From Natronococcus occultus SP4 (lineage in GTDB: Archaea > Halobacteriota > Halobacteria > Halobacteriales > Natrialbaceae): a stretch of DNA of 64,000 nucleotides. This document shows positions 1 through 8,697 of this stretch, one piece after another. A program made the position numbers and the translations under genes. The notes beneath the pieces were generated by a model. It saw nothing but the letters and a program-made list of their open reading frames with translations. It ran no database searches and was not told where the DNA came from. Position 1 is the first letter of the stretch, and the number at the start of each line of letters is the position of its first letter. The stretch lies in assembly GCF_000328685.1 (NCBI RefSeq), contig NC_019974.1:186001-250000 (forward strand). Reading direction: 5' to 3'.

Positions 1-597
1 GACCTCATCCCCGTCATCGAGAGCGTCGACGGCGTCGATCAGTTCTGTCTGGGCGGGATCGTCGGCGAACTCTTCCTGCGGGCGGCGGGCCACGACGTCG
101 GCTACGACGTCGAGGGAACCGACTTCTTCGACGACCAGTGGGACGACCAGCGCGAGACGATCGAGCGCATCCTCGAGGAGTACGAAGACTCCCTGTACCT
201 CGCGACGGACCTCGCCTACGAGGGAGCGGACGACGAGCGCGCCGAGGTCGACGTCGAGGGACTCGAGAAGGAAACGTCCTACCTCGACGTCGGCTCTGAC
301 ACCGCCGAGACGTACGCCGACCTCGTCCGCGAGTCCGAAGCCGTCTTCGTGAAGGGCGCGCTGGGGGTCTTCGAGGACGAGCGCTTCGCCGACGGCACCG
401 TGACGGTGCTCGAGGCGATCGCCGAAACCGACTGCTTCTCGGTCGTCGGCGGCGGCGACACCTCCCGGGCGATCGGGATGTACGGTCTCGACGAGGACGA
501 CTTCGGTCACGTCTCGATCGCCGGCGGCGCCTACGTCCGCGCGCTCACCGGCGAGCCGCTGGTCGCGGTCGAAGCGCTGGAAGCGGCCGCCGAGTAG
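1..597 (+). CDS. pgk: Phosphoglycerate kinase, C-terminal part (cut by window start)
   Basis: An open frame enters at base 1 and runs 198 residues to TAG at 595-597. Phosphoglycerate kinase transfers the phosphate of 1,3-bisphosphoglycerate to ADP in cytoplasmic glycolysis and runs in reverse in gluconeogenesis. What remains is the C-terminal nucleotide-binding lobe. The stretch FVKGALGVFED corresponds to the family's NGPMGVFE motif, and VVGGGDTSRAI is the glycine-rich ADP-binding loop. It is followed by the usual H-(V/I)-S-x-A/G-GGA tail near the end. The N-terminal substrate lobe lies outside the window, so start and promoter cannot be described. Confidence 0.95.
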   Translation, partial: DLIPVIESVDGVDQFCLGGIVGELFLRAAGHDVGYDVEGTDFFDDQWDDQRETIERILEEYEDSLYLATDLAYEGADDERAEVDVEGLEKETSYLDVGSDTAETYADLVRESEAVFVKGALGVFEDERFADGTVTVLEAIAETDCFSVVGGGDTSRAIGMYGLDEDDFGHVSIAGGAYVRALTGEPLVAVEALEAAAE

Positions 598-645
598 GGG
601 CCGCTGATAGCAAGACCTTTCGGCTCGCTACCTCCATTATCGAGT

Positions 646-1593
646 ATGTCTGACCTCAGTGCGGCCGCAGAGACGGCCGTCCGGCAGTGTCTCGCACTCG
701 AGTCCTCTGAGCGCTGCGCCGTCGTCACCGACGACGAGCGCGAACCGATCGGCGAGGCGATCTACGAGGTCGCGAGCGCGGTTACCGACGACGCCGTCAT
801 CGTCCGGTACCCGCCCGGCGAGACCCACGGCGCCGAACCCCCATCCCCGGTCGCGGCCGCGATGGCCGGCGCCGACGTCGTCCTCGCGCCGACGACCAAG
901 AGCCTGAGCCACACTCGCGCCCGCGGCGAGGCCAACGAGGCCGGCGCTCGCGTCGCGACGCTGCCCGGGATCACCGAGGAAGTGTTTACGACGGGACTGG
1001 ACGCCGACTACGAGGCGATCGCCGACCACTCCGCCGACGTCCTCGAGCAGGTCGCCGACGCCGAGGAGATCCGGGTCACCGCACCCGCGGGGACCGACAT
1101 CACGTTCGGGATCGGGGATCGGGAGTTCCTCTCGGACACCGGGATCGTCCACGAGCCCGGCGAGATGTCGAACCTCCCAGCGGGCGAGGTGTTCGTCAGC
1201 CCCGAGACGGCGGAGGGCACGTTCGTCGTCGACGGGACGATGCGTCCTCACGGGCTGCTTGAGGACGGCCAGGAGCTTCGCTTCGAGGTCGAGGACGGCC
1301 TCGTCACCGACATCTCGGACGACGAAATTCGAGAAACGGTCGAAACCGCAGCCGAGGAGGTCGGCGACGCCGCGTACAACCTCGCGGAGCTGGGGATCGG
1401 CACGAACGTCGCGGTCACCGACCTCGTCGGCTCGGTCCTGCTCGACGAGAAAGCCGGCGGCACGGTCCACATCGCGATCGGCGACGACGCGGGGATCGGC
1501 GGCGACGTCGAGGCACCGATCCACCTCGACGGAATCGTCCGGGAGCCGACAGTGTGGGCGGATGACGAGGAAGTGGAACTTCCTCGAGCGTAG
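646..1593 (+). CDS. Aminopeptidase of the M29-like (leucyl aminopeptidase / AmpS) type
   Basis: 315 residues from ATG 646, 48 bases after pgk and on the same strand. The family removes N-terminal residues from peptides using a divalent metal centre. The C-terminal half carries the recognisable stretch PGEMSNLPAGEVFVSPE, matching the E-x-x-N-x-P-x-G-E(V/I) motif of this group, then a glycine-rich segment (AGGTVHIAIGDDAGIGG) and a late HLDGIV containing the H-x-D pair expected near the metal site. The N-terminal half is the alpha/beta domain typical of the haloarchaeal members. The substrate range cannot be read from sequence. A short TATA-like ctccattatc sits about 20 bases before the ATG. Confidence 0.75.
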   Translation: MSDLSAAAETAVRQCLALESSERCAVVTDDEREPIGEAIYEVASAVTDDAVIVRYPPGETHGAEPPSPVAAAMAGADVVLAPTTKSLSHTRARGEANEAGARVATLPGITEEVFTTGLDADYEAIADHSADVLEQVADAEEIRVTAPAGTDITFGIGDREFLSDTGIVHEPGEMSNLPAGEVFVSPETAEGTFVVDGTMRPHGLLEDGQELRFEVEDGLVTDISDDEIRETVETAAEEVGDAAYNLAELGIGTNVAVTDLVGSVLLDEKAGGTVHIAIGDDAGIGGDVEAPIHLDGIVREPTVWADDEEVELPRA

Positions 1594-1781
1594 CCAGCGA
1601 GGGAACCGCGAGGCGGGGAAGCCGTGCGGTTTCCAGTGGCGAACGGCGACGAGCCGTGAGCGACCGGAAGTGGAGTGTTCGCGAGGCGAGTGAGGGTCGA
1701 CGCGATGGTGCCGATGCGAGCGAATATCGGGCTCGCGCGCGGTCCAATCGCCTTTTAGGTGCGTGGCGTCTACGGCGTGTT

Positions 1782-2435
1782 ATGAACGACGTTCCAGACC
1801 GGATCCCGACGCCCTGTCCGTCGTGCTCGCCGGACCTCGAGACGGTCCACGAGGTACTAACGGAAGGCGGCGGAGCGCTGACGGTTCGTTGTAGCGAGTG
1901 CAGTCACGTCCACAAGGTACAGCCCGATCCCGACCGCGAGATCACCCTCGACGTCGTCGTCTCCCAGGAGGGCGAGTCGTTCACCGCGAACGTCACCGCG
2001 CCCGAGGACGAGACCATCGAGGTCGGCGACGAGTTCATCCTCGAGACCGACGAGGTGCTCTCGACGGTCCGGGTCACGAGCGTCGAGCTCGACGGCCACC
2101 GCCGCGTCGAGGAGGCCGACGCCGACGAGATCGAGACCGTCTGGACCCGCGAGGTCGACAACGTCGCGGTCAACGTCACGGTCCACCCCCAGGACGGCTC
2201 CCGGGACGACAGCCGGAGTATCACGGTCTATGTCCCCGGCGACTACGAGTTCGAGGTCGGTGCGATCGAGGAGTTCGGCGACGACGAGTTCGAGATCGAC
2301 GCCTTCGTCGTCCGGCAGGACGCCCCGGAATACGATCGAGACCGTTACGATATGGAGGGTGACACGGGCGTCGCGAAGGATCTGAAGCGGGTCTACGCCT
2401 ACGACGAACAGACCAGCGCCTGGTCGGCCTGGTAA
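1782..2435 (+). CDS. HVO_0476-type zinc-finger protein
   Basis: 217 residues from ATG 1782. That start is preferred over in-frame upstream starts because it directly precedes the conserved N-terminus and follows an AT-rich ccttttaggt element at about 1751-1760. Four cysteines (C12, C15, C37, C40) form two CxxC knuckles and so probably a zinc ribbon. The remainder is acidic and beta-rich, with a long run of Asp/Glu. Such proteins are widespread and conserved in haloarchaea but have no assigned role; the family name is from memory. The ribbon would fit nucleic-acid or protein binding, which is inference only. Confidence 0.75.
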   Translation: MNDVPDRIPTPCPSCSPDLETVHEVLTEGGGALTVRCSECSHVHKVQPDPDREITLDVVVSQEGESFTANVTAPEDETIEVGDEFILETDEVLSTVRVTSVELDGHRRVEEADADEIETVWTREVDNVAVNVTVHPQDGSRDDSRSITVYVPGDYEFEVGAIEEFGDDEFEIDAFVVRQDAPEYDRDRYDMEGDTGVAKDLKRVYAYDEQTSAWSAW

Positions 2436-2541
2436 CCAATCTCCCGGCCGATGGTCGCTTGACCGATCGATCGTCCGAACGGACGCGGCGGCACGCAGTT
2501 GCGTCCCACAGGCTATTGCTCGCGAGCCCGTAGGTCCATTC

Positions 2542-3204
2542 ATGTTCGATCGGTTCAGCTCCGACGACGGAGACGGCCGGACGGACGGCTACGAAACCGC
2601 CCGTGAGCGGATGGTCCGAACCGTCGCCGACCGCGTCGCCGACGATCGCGTCCTCGAGGCTCTCCGTGCCGTTCCGCGCCACGCGTTCGTCCCGCCCGAC
2701 CGACGCGGCGACGCCTACCAGGACCGGCCGCTGCCGATCGGCGACGGCCAGACGATCAGCGCGCCCCACATGGTCGCGATCATGGCCGACACACTCGCCC
2801 TCGATCCCGGCGCGGACGTCCTCGAGATCGGCACCGGCTGCGGGTACCACGCGGCGGTGACCGCCGAGATCGTCGGCGCCGACCACGTCTACAGCGTCGA
2901 GTACGGCACGGAGCTCGCCGAGGACGCGCGGGAGCGACTCGCCGAGACGGGGTACGGCGACGTCTCGGTCCGCGTCGGTGACGGCCGCGAGGGGTGGGCC
3001 GAGCACGCGCCGTACGACGCCGCGTACTTCACCTGCGCGACGCCGGAGCTGCCCGATCCCGTCGTCGAGCAGGTCCGTCCCGACGGCCGGCTGCTCGCCC
3101 CGATCGGAACGGGGTTCCAGACGCTCGTCCTGGCCGAGAAACGCGCGGACGGAAGTCTCGAGCGAACGGAACACGGCGGCGTTCGGTTCGTTCGAATGCG
3201 GTAA
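2542..3204 (+). CDS. pcm: Protein-L-isoaspartate O-methyltransferase
   Basis: 220 residues from ATG 2542. The enzyme uses S-adenosylmethionine to methylate abnormal isoaspartyl residues, starting repair of deamidated proteins in the cytoplasm. The family hallmarks are present: PRHAFVPP near residue 45, then DGQTISAPHMVA at 68-79, which holds the conserved substrate-side Thr/Ser, and the methyltransferase motif I VLEIGTGCGYH at 93-103. Length fits the family. The next gene, 60 bases downstream on the same strand, is a diverged relative, so this is the canonical copy of a tandem pair. Confidence 0.93.
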   Translation: MFDRFSSDDGDGRTDGYETARERMVRTVADRVADDRVLEALRAVPRHAFVPPDRRGDAYQDRPLPIGDGQTISAPHMVAIMADTLALDPGADVLEIGTGCGYHAAVTAEIVGADHVYSVEYGTELAEDARERLAETGYGDVSVRVGDGREGWAEHAPYDAAYFTCATPELPDPVVEQVRPDGRLLAPIGTGFQTLVLAEKRADGSLERTEHGGVRFVRMR

Positions 3205-3264
3205 CCGCTCACGGGTTGCGCGGGCGGGCGCGCAGTTGATAACGCCTCGTCCGTTAGCCCGGGT

Positions 3265-4008
3265 ATGGACCCTGCGGTACTGCGGGAAGATATGGTCGAC
3301 GGCCTCGAGTCGCCGACCAAGGTGGCCCTCGACGACGAGGCCGTCGCCATCGCCATGCGTGACGTCCCCCGTCACGAGTTCCTCGAGGACGACCACGCTG
3401 CCTACGCCGATCGAGCACACGAGGTCCTCGAGACCCGCGTCCTCGCACCGAGTACGGTCGCCCAGCTGTTCGAAGCGCTCGCGATCGAGAACGGCGACGA
3501 CGTGTTGATCGTCGGCGCCGGGATCGGCTACACGGCAGCGGTAGCAGCCGAGATCGTCGGCGAGCACCGCGTTCACGCCGTCGATATCTCGCGGCCGCTG
3601 GTCTACGCGGCCCGGACCAACCTCGAGCGAGCGGGGTACCAGGGCGTCCTCGTCGATCGTCGCGACGGCGCCGGCGGACTTCCCGAGTACGCCCCCTTCG
3701 ATCGGATCCTCCTCGAGGCAGCCGCGGTCGATCCGCCCCGCGCGCTGCTGGCCCAGCTCGCGGACGGCGGCCGTCTCGTTCTCCCTCGCGGGACCCAGCC
3801 ACAGCGGATCACGGCCGTCGATCCCGACGGCTCGAGCGACGAGTTCGGCGTCGTCTCGTTCGATCCGCTCCTGCTGGAGGGCGAGCAGTCCGGCGCCGTC
3901 GAGCGCAACCGAACCGATCGCGAGGACGTCGAGTACGCCCGCCGCCGGGCGGACTCGCGAACGGGCTGGGAACAGGAGTGGATCGAGTGGGACGATCGGC
4001 TCCGCTGA
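3265..4008 (+). CDS. Protein-L-isoaspartate methyltransferase-like protein, diverged paralogue
   Basis: 247 residues from ATG 3265. It aligns with the preceding pcm gene across the N-terminal RDVPRHEFL stretch (32-40) and the SAM-binding motif VLIVGAGIGYT (80-90). It lacks the family's QTIS-x-P segment: the matching place reads VLETRVLAPSTVAQ (55-67). The basic C-terminal tail beyond about residue 215 is an extension. SAM binding is well supported, whereas repair of isoaspartate is doubtful because a key substrate-side motif has changed. It may methylate another target or act together with the first copy. Confidence 0.82.
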   Translation: MDPAVLREDMVDGLESPTKVALDDEAVAIAMRDVPRHEFLEDDHAAYADRAHEVLETRVLAPSTVAQLFEALAIENGDDVLIVGAGIGYTAAVAAEIVGEHRVHAVDISRPLVYAARTNLERAGYQGVLVDRRDGAGGLPEYAPFDRILLEAAAVDPPRALLAQLADGGRLVLPRGTQPQRITAVDPDGSSDEFGVVSFDPLLLEGEQSGAVERNRTDREDVEYARRRADSRTGWEQEWIEWDDRLR

Positions 4009-4030
4009 TCGACTATCGATTCGATACCCG

Positions 4031-4480
4031 CTACCGGTCAGCTAGTTCTGGCAGCCGTTCCTTGAGGCGGTACTCCTCTGCACGGTTGACGCTCGGATGG
4101 GAGATTTCCGGTTCCGCTATCCGAAGATACGTACTCTTCGCACCGGCGTCCTCGGATGGAACCCAGTACAGTTGCTCAGTCTCACGACACCTGACGGCGA
4201 ACGCGTCGATCTCGTCTCCGTAATCGGCTCGAACGACGTCCCCGTCTGACGTTGTCTTGCTCGCCGTTTTGAATCGGACGACATCGTCCTCGATCCACCC
4301 GGTTTTGCACTGTACTCGCTCCAGGGTCGTTCCCGTGTCCAAAACGAGGTCGTAGCTCTCGTTGTCCCCGAATGGAATCGAAACGGTATAGCCCTCGGCG
4401 ATCAGTGCGGCCATGATCTTGGCCTCGGTTTCGTCCCCGATCTGTTTCGTATTCACTGGTAATTGTTGGCTCGCCTTCAC
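4031..4480 (-). CDS. PD-(D/E)xK endonuclease-like protein (group I intron-associated type)
   Basis: 149 residues, read leftward from ATG at 4480. The order TKQIGDETEAKIMAALIAEG, then IPFGDNESYDLVLD, then ERVQCKTG is the signature of the small PD-(D/E)xK family first linked with group I intron homing enzymes. E19, D44 and the Q57-x-K59 pair are the likely catalytic residues. The second half (DEIDAFAVRCRETEQLYWVP) matches the usual beta-strand end of that fold. The gene converges on the pcm-like gene, sits just outside two tRNA-Asp genes, and is less GC-rich than its neighbours, which suggests transfer. No intron or recombinase is visible, so it stands alone. DNA cleavage is inferred from the motif. 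Confidence 0.8.
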   Translation of the reverse strand: MKASQQLPVNTKQIGDETEAKIMAALIAEGYTVSIPFGDNESYDLVLDTGTTLERVQCKTGWIEDDVVRFKTASKTTSDGDVVRADYGDEIDAFAVRCRETEQLYWVPSEDAGAKSTYLRIAEPEISHPSVNRAEEYRLKERLPELADR

Positions 4481-4587
4481 CGAAAAATTGAGAGAACCTG
4501 ATCTAGTCGCCTGTACCGGTACCCGAGGGTAGGGACCTGTTATTATGTTTCCGACACCGCGAGCCGCTGCTTACGATACTGAGAAAG

Positions 4588-4660
4588 CGCCCGAGGCGGG
4601 ATTTGAACCCGCGTCACGACCGTGACAGGGTCGTATGATGGGCCACTACACCACCCGGGC
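4588..4660 (-). tRNA. tRNA-Asp (GTC), copy 2
   Basis: A 73-nt cloverleaf on the minus strand. The acceptor GCCCGGG pairs with CTCGGGC, the discriminator is G73, the anticodon loop CTGTCAC gives GTC, and the T-loop is GTTCAAATC. CCA is not encoded. Only 18 bases separate it from the other copy, so both are probably cut from one transcript starting near 4775. Apart from one acceptor-stem position on the 5' side and two on the 3' side, the two copies are identical. Confidence 0.97.
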
Positions 4661-4678
4661 AGACAAGTCGCAAGAAAG

Positions 4679-4751
4679 CGCCCGGAGCGGGATTTGAACC
4701 CGCGTCACGACCGTGACAGGGTCGTATGATGGGCCACTACACCATCCGGGC
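4679..4751 (-). tRNA. tRNA-Asp (GTC), copy 1
   Basis: A 73-nt cloverleaf on the minus strand. The acceptor GCCCGGA pairs with TCCGGGC, the discriminator is G73 and the anticodon is GTC. Three base differences from the neighbouring copy all fall in the acceptor stem and preserve pairing. It is the promoter-proximal member of the pair, with a TATA-like element at 4796-4806. CCA is not encoded. Confidence 0.97.
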
Positions 4752-4795
4752 TTGCTTGCGGCGTCTTGCGACGCATTTCTTCGTTTCCCGGTGAG

Positions 4796-4806
4796 AGTAT
4801 TAAGGC
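4796..4806 (-). promoter_or_regulatory. Probable TATA box for the tRNA-Asp pair
   Basis: Read on the minus strand, this is gccttaatact, an archaeal TATA-like element about 45-50 bases before the first mature tRNA base. That leaves room for a short 5' leader removed by RNase P. The position fits but there is no experimental evidence. The rest of the gap to rpoH (4752-5052) holds a second TATA-like aatataacc at 4881-4889 and nothing else recognised. Confidence 0.5.
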
Positions 4807-4974
4807 TTTCCAATCGTGAAACGTGTGGTAGGCCGAACCGCGCCACCGATAGCTCCGTCCGTGTTGGTCTCCCCACAAGGAATATAACCGAGAACCGGCT
4901 ACGTACGAACGTGATAGCTACTCCCGGTCAAGTTCGCCAGGCCGGATAGCCGCGCTTTTGAGTCGAGTTAGTAA

Positions 4975-4985
4975 CCGTTAAATGC
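4975..4985 (+). promoter_or_regulatory. Probable TATA box for the RNA polymerase operon
   Basis: ccgttaaatgc lies about 70 bases before the rpoH ATG. This predicts a start near 5005-5010 and a 5' leader of about 45 nt, in contrast to the leaderless pattern of many other genes here. A second candidate, aatataacc, lies at 4881-4889. Confidence 0.5.
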
Positions 4986-5052
4986 GTCCCGCCGCTACGT
5001 GCCTGTAGTATCTCGTGACAGCCGCTTCTCTCCCGATAGCCCGCACCAACAC

Positions 5053-5280
5053 ATGGTAGACGTAAGCCAACACGAACTCGTCCCGGAGCACACCGTTCTC
5101 GAGGAGGACGTCCTCGAGGAGGTGCTCTCCGAGTACGACATCGACCGCACAGACCTGCCGAAAATCAAGCGCAACGACTCCGCTCTCCCGGACGAAGCGG
5201 AAGTCGGCGACGTCATCAAGATCGTTCGGAACTCACGCACAACCGACCAGGCAGTCGTATACCGACTTGTGGTAGAATAA
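5053..5280 (+). CDS. rpoH: DNA-directed RNA polymerase subunit H (Rpo5)
   Basis: 75 residues from ATG 5053. This is the archaeal counterpart of the C-terminal domain of eukaryotic Rpb5, which sits at the polymerase jaw and contacts downstream DNA. The pattern [12 protein letters not shown], then [12 protein letters not shown] and a final VVYRLVVE is diagnostic. The start is chosen because the family begins a few residues before [10 protein letters not shown]; in-frame residues upstream are not conserved. Its TAA is followed immediately by the ATG of rpoB2, so the two are translationally coupled at the head of the operon. Confidence 0.97.
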   Translation: MVDVSQHELVPEHTVLEEDVLEEVLSEYDIDRTDLPKIKRNDSALPDEAEVGDVIKIVRNSRTTDQAVVYRLVVE

Positions 5281-6855
5281 ATGGCAATGGAACTTGATCG
5301 ATCGAAACGACGGGACATCTCGCGCGAATACTTCTCGAAAGAACGGCTCGCAGAACACCACTACCGCTCGTTCAACGCCTTTCTCAACCGAGGCATGCAA
5401 GAGGTCGTCGACGAGAAAGAGACGATCGACACGGATATCGGCGACAAGGAAGGCGAAGAGCCGGTCCACGTCAAGCTCGGCGACGTTCGGGTGGTGACGC
5501 CCCGCGTACGGGAAGCCGACGGCTCCGAGGAGCTACTATACCCCCAGGAGGCCCGCCTCCGCAACATCACTTACTCCGCGCCCGTCTTCATGGAGATGTC
5601 GATCGTGAAGGGCGAGGAGGGCGACCAGCGAGTCGTCGACTCTACAGAGACGAAGATCGGCCGGATGCCGATCATGGTCGGCTCCGATAAGTGTAACATC
5701 GCCGGCTTCAGCGACGAAGAACTGATCGAGATCGGCGAGGACCCCGCCGATCCCGGCGGCTACTTCATCGTCAACGGCTCCGAGCGGGTGCTGATGACCA
5801 GCGAGGACCTCGCGCCGAACAAGATCCTCGCGGAGTACGACACCAAATACGGTGACGAGATCCAGGTCGCCAAGACCTTCTCGCAGCGCCGTGGCTACCG
5901 CGCGCTCGTGCTCTGTGAGCGGACCCGTAACGGCCTGCTCGAGGTCTCGTTCCCCTCGGTTTCGGGCTCGATCAACTTCGTCACGCTCGTTCGAGCACTG
6001 GGGCTCGAGAGCGACGAAGAGATCGTTCACAAGGTCTCGAACGATCCCGAGGTCGTCAAGTACATGCTGGAGAACCTGGAGGAAGCGGAAGTCCAGACCG
6101 AGGAGGAAGCCATCGAGGCGCTCGGCAAGCGCGTCGCCTCCGGTCAGGGGAAAAATTACCAGCTCAAGCGGGCCAACTACGTCATCGACCGCTATCTCCT
6201 GCCACACCTCCACGAAGAGGGCGTCGACGAGGAGGACGTCCGGATCAACAAGGCCCACTACCTCTGTCGGATGGCCGAGGCCTGCTTCGAGCTCGCCCTG
6301 GGTCGCCGCGAGGCCGACGACAAGGACCACTACGCCAACAAGCGGCTGAAGGTCTCCGGTGACCTGATGAAGGACCTGTTCCGGACCGCGCTGAACAAGC
6401 TGGCCCGGGACGTGAAGTACCAGCTCGAGCGCGCGAACATGCGCAACCGGCAGCTCTCGGTCAACACCGTCGTCCGTTCGGACGTCCTGACCGAGCGTCT
6501 CGAGCACCCGATCGCGACGGGCAACTGGGTCGGCGGCCGCTCCGGTGTGAGTCAGCTCGTCGACCGCACCGACTTCATGGGCGTCCTCTCGCACCTGCGT
6601 CGCCTGCGCAGCCCGCTCTCACGATCCCAGCCTCACTTCGAGGCGCGAGACCTGCACGCGACCCAGTGGGGTCGCATCTGTCCCTCCGAGACGCCGGAGG
6701 GTCCGAACTGTGGACTGGTGAAGAACTTCGCGCAGGCGATGGAGCTCTCCCAGAACATCGAGGACGAACAGGAACTCAAGCGCGAACTCGCCTCGATGGG
6801 CGTCGAGGGGATCCCCGGTCTCGAGGGTATCGAGCGATCGACCGCAGACGACTGA
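5281..6855 (+). CDS. rpoB2: DNA-directed RNA polymerase subunit B'' (N-terminal half of B)
   Basis: 524 residues from ATG 5281, with no spacer after rpoH. Haloarchaea carry the second largest polymerase subunit as two proteins, and this is the N-terminal half: protrusion, lobe and fork regions. Recognisable landmarks are SREYFSKERLAEHHYRS near the start, GGYFIVNGSERVL around residues 158-170, and ARDLHATQWGRICPSETPEG followed by GPNCGLVKNFA close to the C-terminus, which is the universal fork/RNA-exit segment. The split point just after this segment is usual for the group. rpoB1 follows after 6 bases. Confidence 0.97.
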   Translation: MAMELDRSKRRDISREYFSKERLAEHHYRSFNAFLNRGMQEVVDEKETIDTDIGDKEGEEPVHVKLGDVRVVTPRVREADGSEELLYPQEARLRNITYSAPVFMEMSIVKGEEGDQRVVDSTETKIGRMPIMVGSDKCNIAGFSDEELIEIGEDPADPGGYFIVNGSERVLMTSEDLAPNKILAEYDTKYGDEIQVAKTFSQRRGYRALVLCERTRNGLLEVSFPSVSGSINFVTLVRALGLESDEEIVHKVSNDPEVVKYMLENLEEAEVQTEEEAIEALGKRVASGQGKNYQLKRANYVIDRYLLPHLHEEGVDEEDVRINKAHYLCRMAEACFELALGRREADDKDHYANKRLKVSGDLMKDLFRTALNKLARDVKYQLERANMRNRQLSVNTVVRSDVLTERLEHPIATGNWVGGRSGVSQLVDRTDFMGVLSHLRRLRSPLSRSQPHFEARDLHATQWGRICPSETPEGPNCGLVKNFAQAMELSQNIEDEQELKRELASMGVEGIPGLEGIERSTADD

Positions 6856-6861
6856 TCAACT

Positions 6862-8691
6862 ATGAGCAGCCAACAACGAGAAGCGAAAGTCTACGTGAAC
6901 GGGTCGCTGGTGGGGACCCATCCCGATCCGCACGAACTGGCCGAACAGATCCGCGAAGCGCGACGCATCGGCGACGTCAGCGAGATGGTCAACGTCTCTG
7001 TGAAAGAGCGCACCCGGGAAGTGATCGTCAACGCCGACGCGGGTCGCGCACGGCGACCGCTGCTGGTCGTCGAGGACGGCGAGCCCCGCATCTCCGAGCA
7101 GGAACTCGAGGCGCTGCAGGACGGCGACCTCGAGTTCGAGGACCTCGTCGAGCACGGCTACATCGAGTTCATCGACGCCGAGGAGGAGGAGGACATCTAC
7201 GTCGCCGTCGACGAGGACGACCTCGAGGAAGAACACACACACCTCGAGATCGACCCACAGCTGATCTTCGGAATCGGTGCAGGGATGATCCCCTACCCCG
7301 AGCACAACGCCTCGCCCCGGATTACGATGGGCGCGGGGATGATCAAGCAGTCGCTGGGACTGCCCAGCGCGAACTACCGGATCCGTCCGGACACGCGCCA
7401 GCACCTGCTGCACTACCCGCAGCTCTCGATGGTCAAGACCCAGACGACCGAGCAGATCGGCTTCGACGAGCGACCCGCTGCCCAGAACTTCGTCGTCGCC
7501 GTGATGAGCTACGAGGGGTTCAACATTGAGGACGCGCTGGTGATGAACAAAGCGAGCGTCGAACGCGCGCTCGCTCGCTCGCACTTCTTCCGAACGTACG
7601 AGGGCGAGGAGCGACGGTATCCGGGCGGCCAGGAGGACCGCTTCGAGATCCCGAGCCAGGACGTCCGTGGCGCCCGCGGCGAGGAGGCCTACACCCACCT
7701 CGACGAGGACGGGCTGGTCAACCCCGAGACGAAGGTCGACGAGAACTCCGTTTTACTCGGGAAGACCTCGCCGCCGCGGTTCCTCGAGGAGCCCGACGAC
7801 ATGGGCGGGCTCTCGCCCCAGAAGCGCCGTGAGACCTCCGTGACCATGCGCTCGGGCGAGTCCGGTGTCGTCGACACCGTCACCCTGATGGAAGGCGAGG
7901 ACGGCTCGAAGCTCTCGAAGGTCTCCGTGCGCGACGAACGGATCCCCGAGCTCGGGGACAAGTTCGCCAGTCGCCACGGCCAGAAGGGGGTCGTCGGCCA
8001 CCTCGCGCCACAGGAGGACATGCCGTTCACCGAGGAGGGGGTCGTGCCGGACCTCGTCCTGAACCCGCACGCACTGCCGTCGCGGATGACCGTCGGCCAC
8101 ATCCTTGAGATGATCGGCGGCAAGCTCGGCGCGATGGAGGGCCGTCGCGTCGACGGGACCCCGTTCCTCGGCGAGGACGAATCCGAACTGCGCGAGGGAC
8201 TCGAGGAGGCTGGCTTCGACTCGGCCGGCAAGGAGACGATGTACTCCGGGATCACTGGCGAGAAGATCGAGGCCGAGATCTTCGTCGGGATCATCTTCTA
8301 CCAGAAGCTCTACCACATGGTCTCGAACAAGCTCCACGCCCGCTCGCGTGGTCCCGTGCAGGTGTTGACCCGCCAGCCCACCGAGGGTCGCGCCCGCGAG
8401 GGTGGCCTCCGTATCGGGGAGATGGAACGGGACGTCTTCATCGGTCACGGCGCCGCGATGACCCTGAAGGAGCGACTGCTCGACGAATCCGACCGCGAGT
8501 TCATCCACGTCTGTGGTCAGTGTGGAATGAGTGCGGTCGAGAACGTCGAACAGCGCCGCGTCTACTGTCCGAACTGCGACGAGGAGACGGACATCCACGA
8601 GATCGAGATGAGCTACGCGTTCAAACTCCTCTTGGACGAGATGAAGGCTCTGGGTATCGCACCGCGACTGGAACTGGAAGACGCCGTCTAA
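6862..8691 (+). CDS. rpoB1: DNA-directed RNA polymerase subunit B' (C-terminal half of B)
   Basis: 609 residues from ATG 6862. It continues the B subunit. [17 protein letters not shown] and [23 protein letters not shown] belong to the hybrid-binding region, and [17 protein letters not shown] carries catalytic-centre Lys/Arg residues. The late [18 protein letters not shown] precedes a zinc ribbon with C551, C554, C569 and C572. All expected B' elements are intact. rpoA1 begins 7 bases after the stop. Confidence 0.97.
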   Translation: MSSQQREAKVYVNGSLVGTHPDPHELAEQIREARRIGDVSEMVNVSVKERTREVIVNADAGRARRPLLVVEDGEPRISEQELEALQDGDLEFEDLVEHGYIEFIDAEEEEDIYVAVDEDDLEEEHTHLEIDPQLIFGIGAGMIPYPEHNASPRITMGAGMIKQSLGLPSANYRIRPDTRQHLLHYPQLSMVKTQTTEQIGFDERPAAQNFVVAVMSYEGFNIEDALVMNKASVERALARSHFFRTYEGEERRYPGGQEDRFEIPSQDVRGARGEEAYTHLDEDGLVNPETKVDENSVLLGKTSPPRFLEEPDDMGGLSPQKRRETSVTMRSGESGVVDTVTLMEGEDGSKLSKVSVRDERIPELGDKFASRHGQKGVVGHLAPQEDMPFTEEGVVPDLVLNPHALPSRMTVGHILEMIGGKLGAMEGRRVDGTPFLGEDESELREGLEEAGFDSAGKETMYSGITGEKIEAEIFVGIIFYQKLYHMVSNKLHARSRGPVQVLTRQPTEGRAREGGLRIGEMERDVFIGHGAAMTLKERLLDESDREFIHVCGQCGMSAVENVEQRRVYCPNCDEETDIHEIEMSYAFKLLLDEMKALGIAPRLELEDAV

Positions 8692-8697
8692 CCCACC

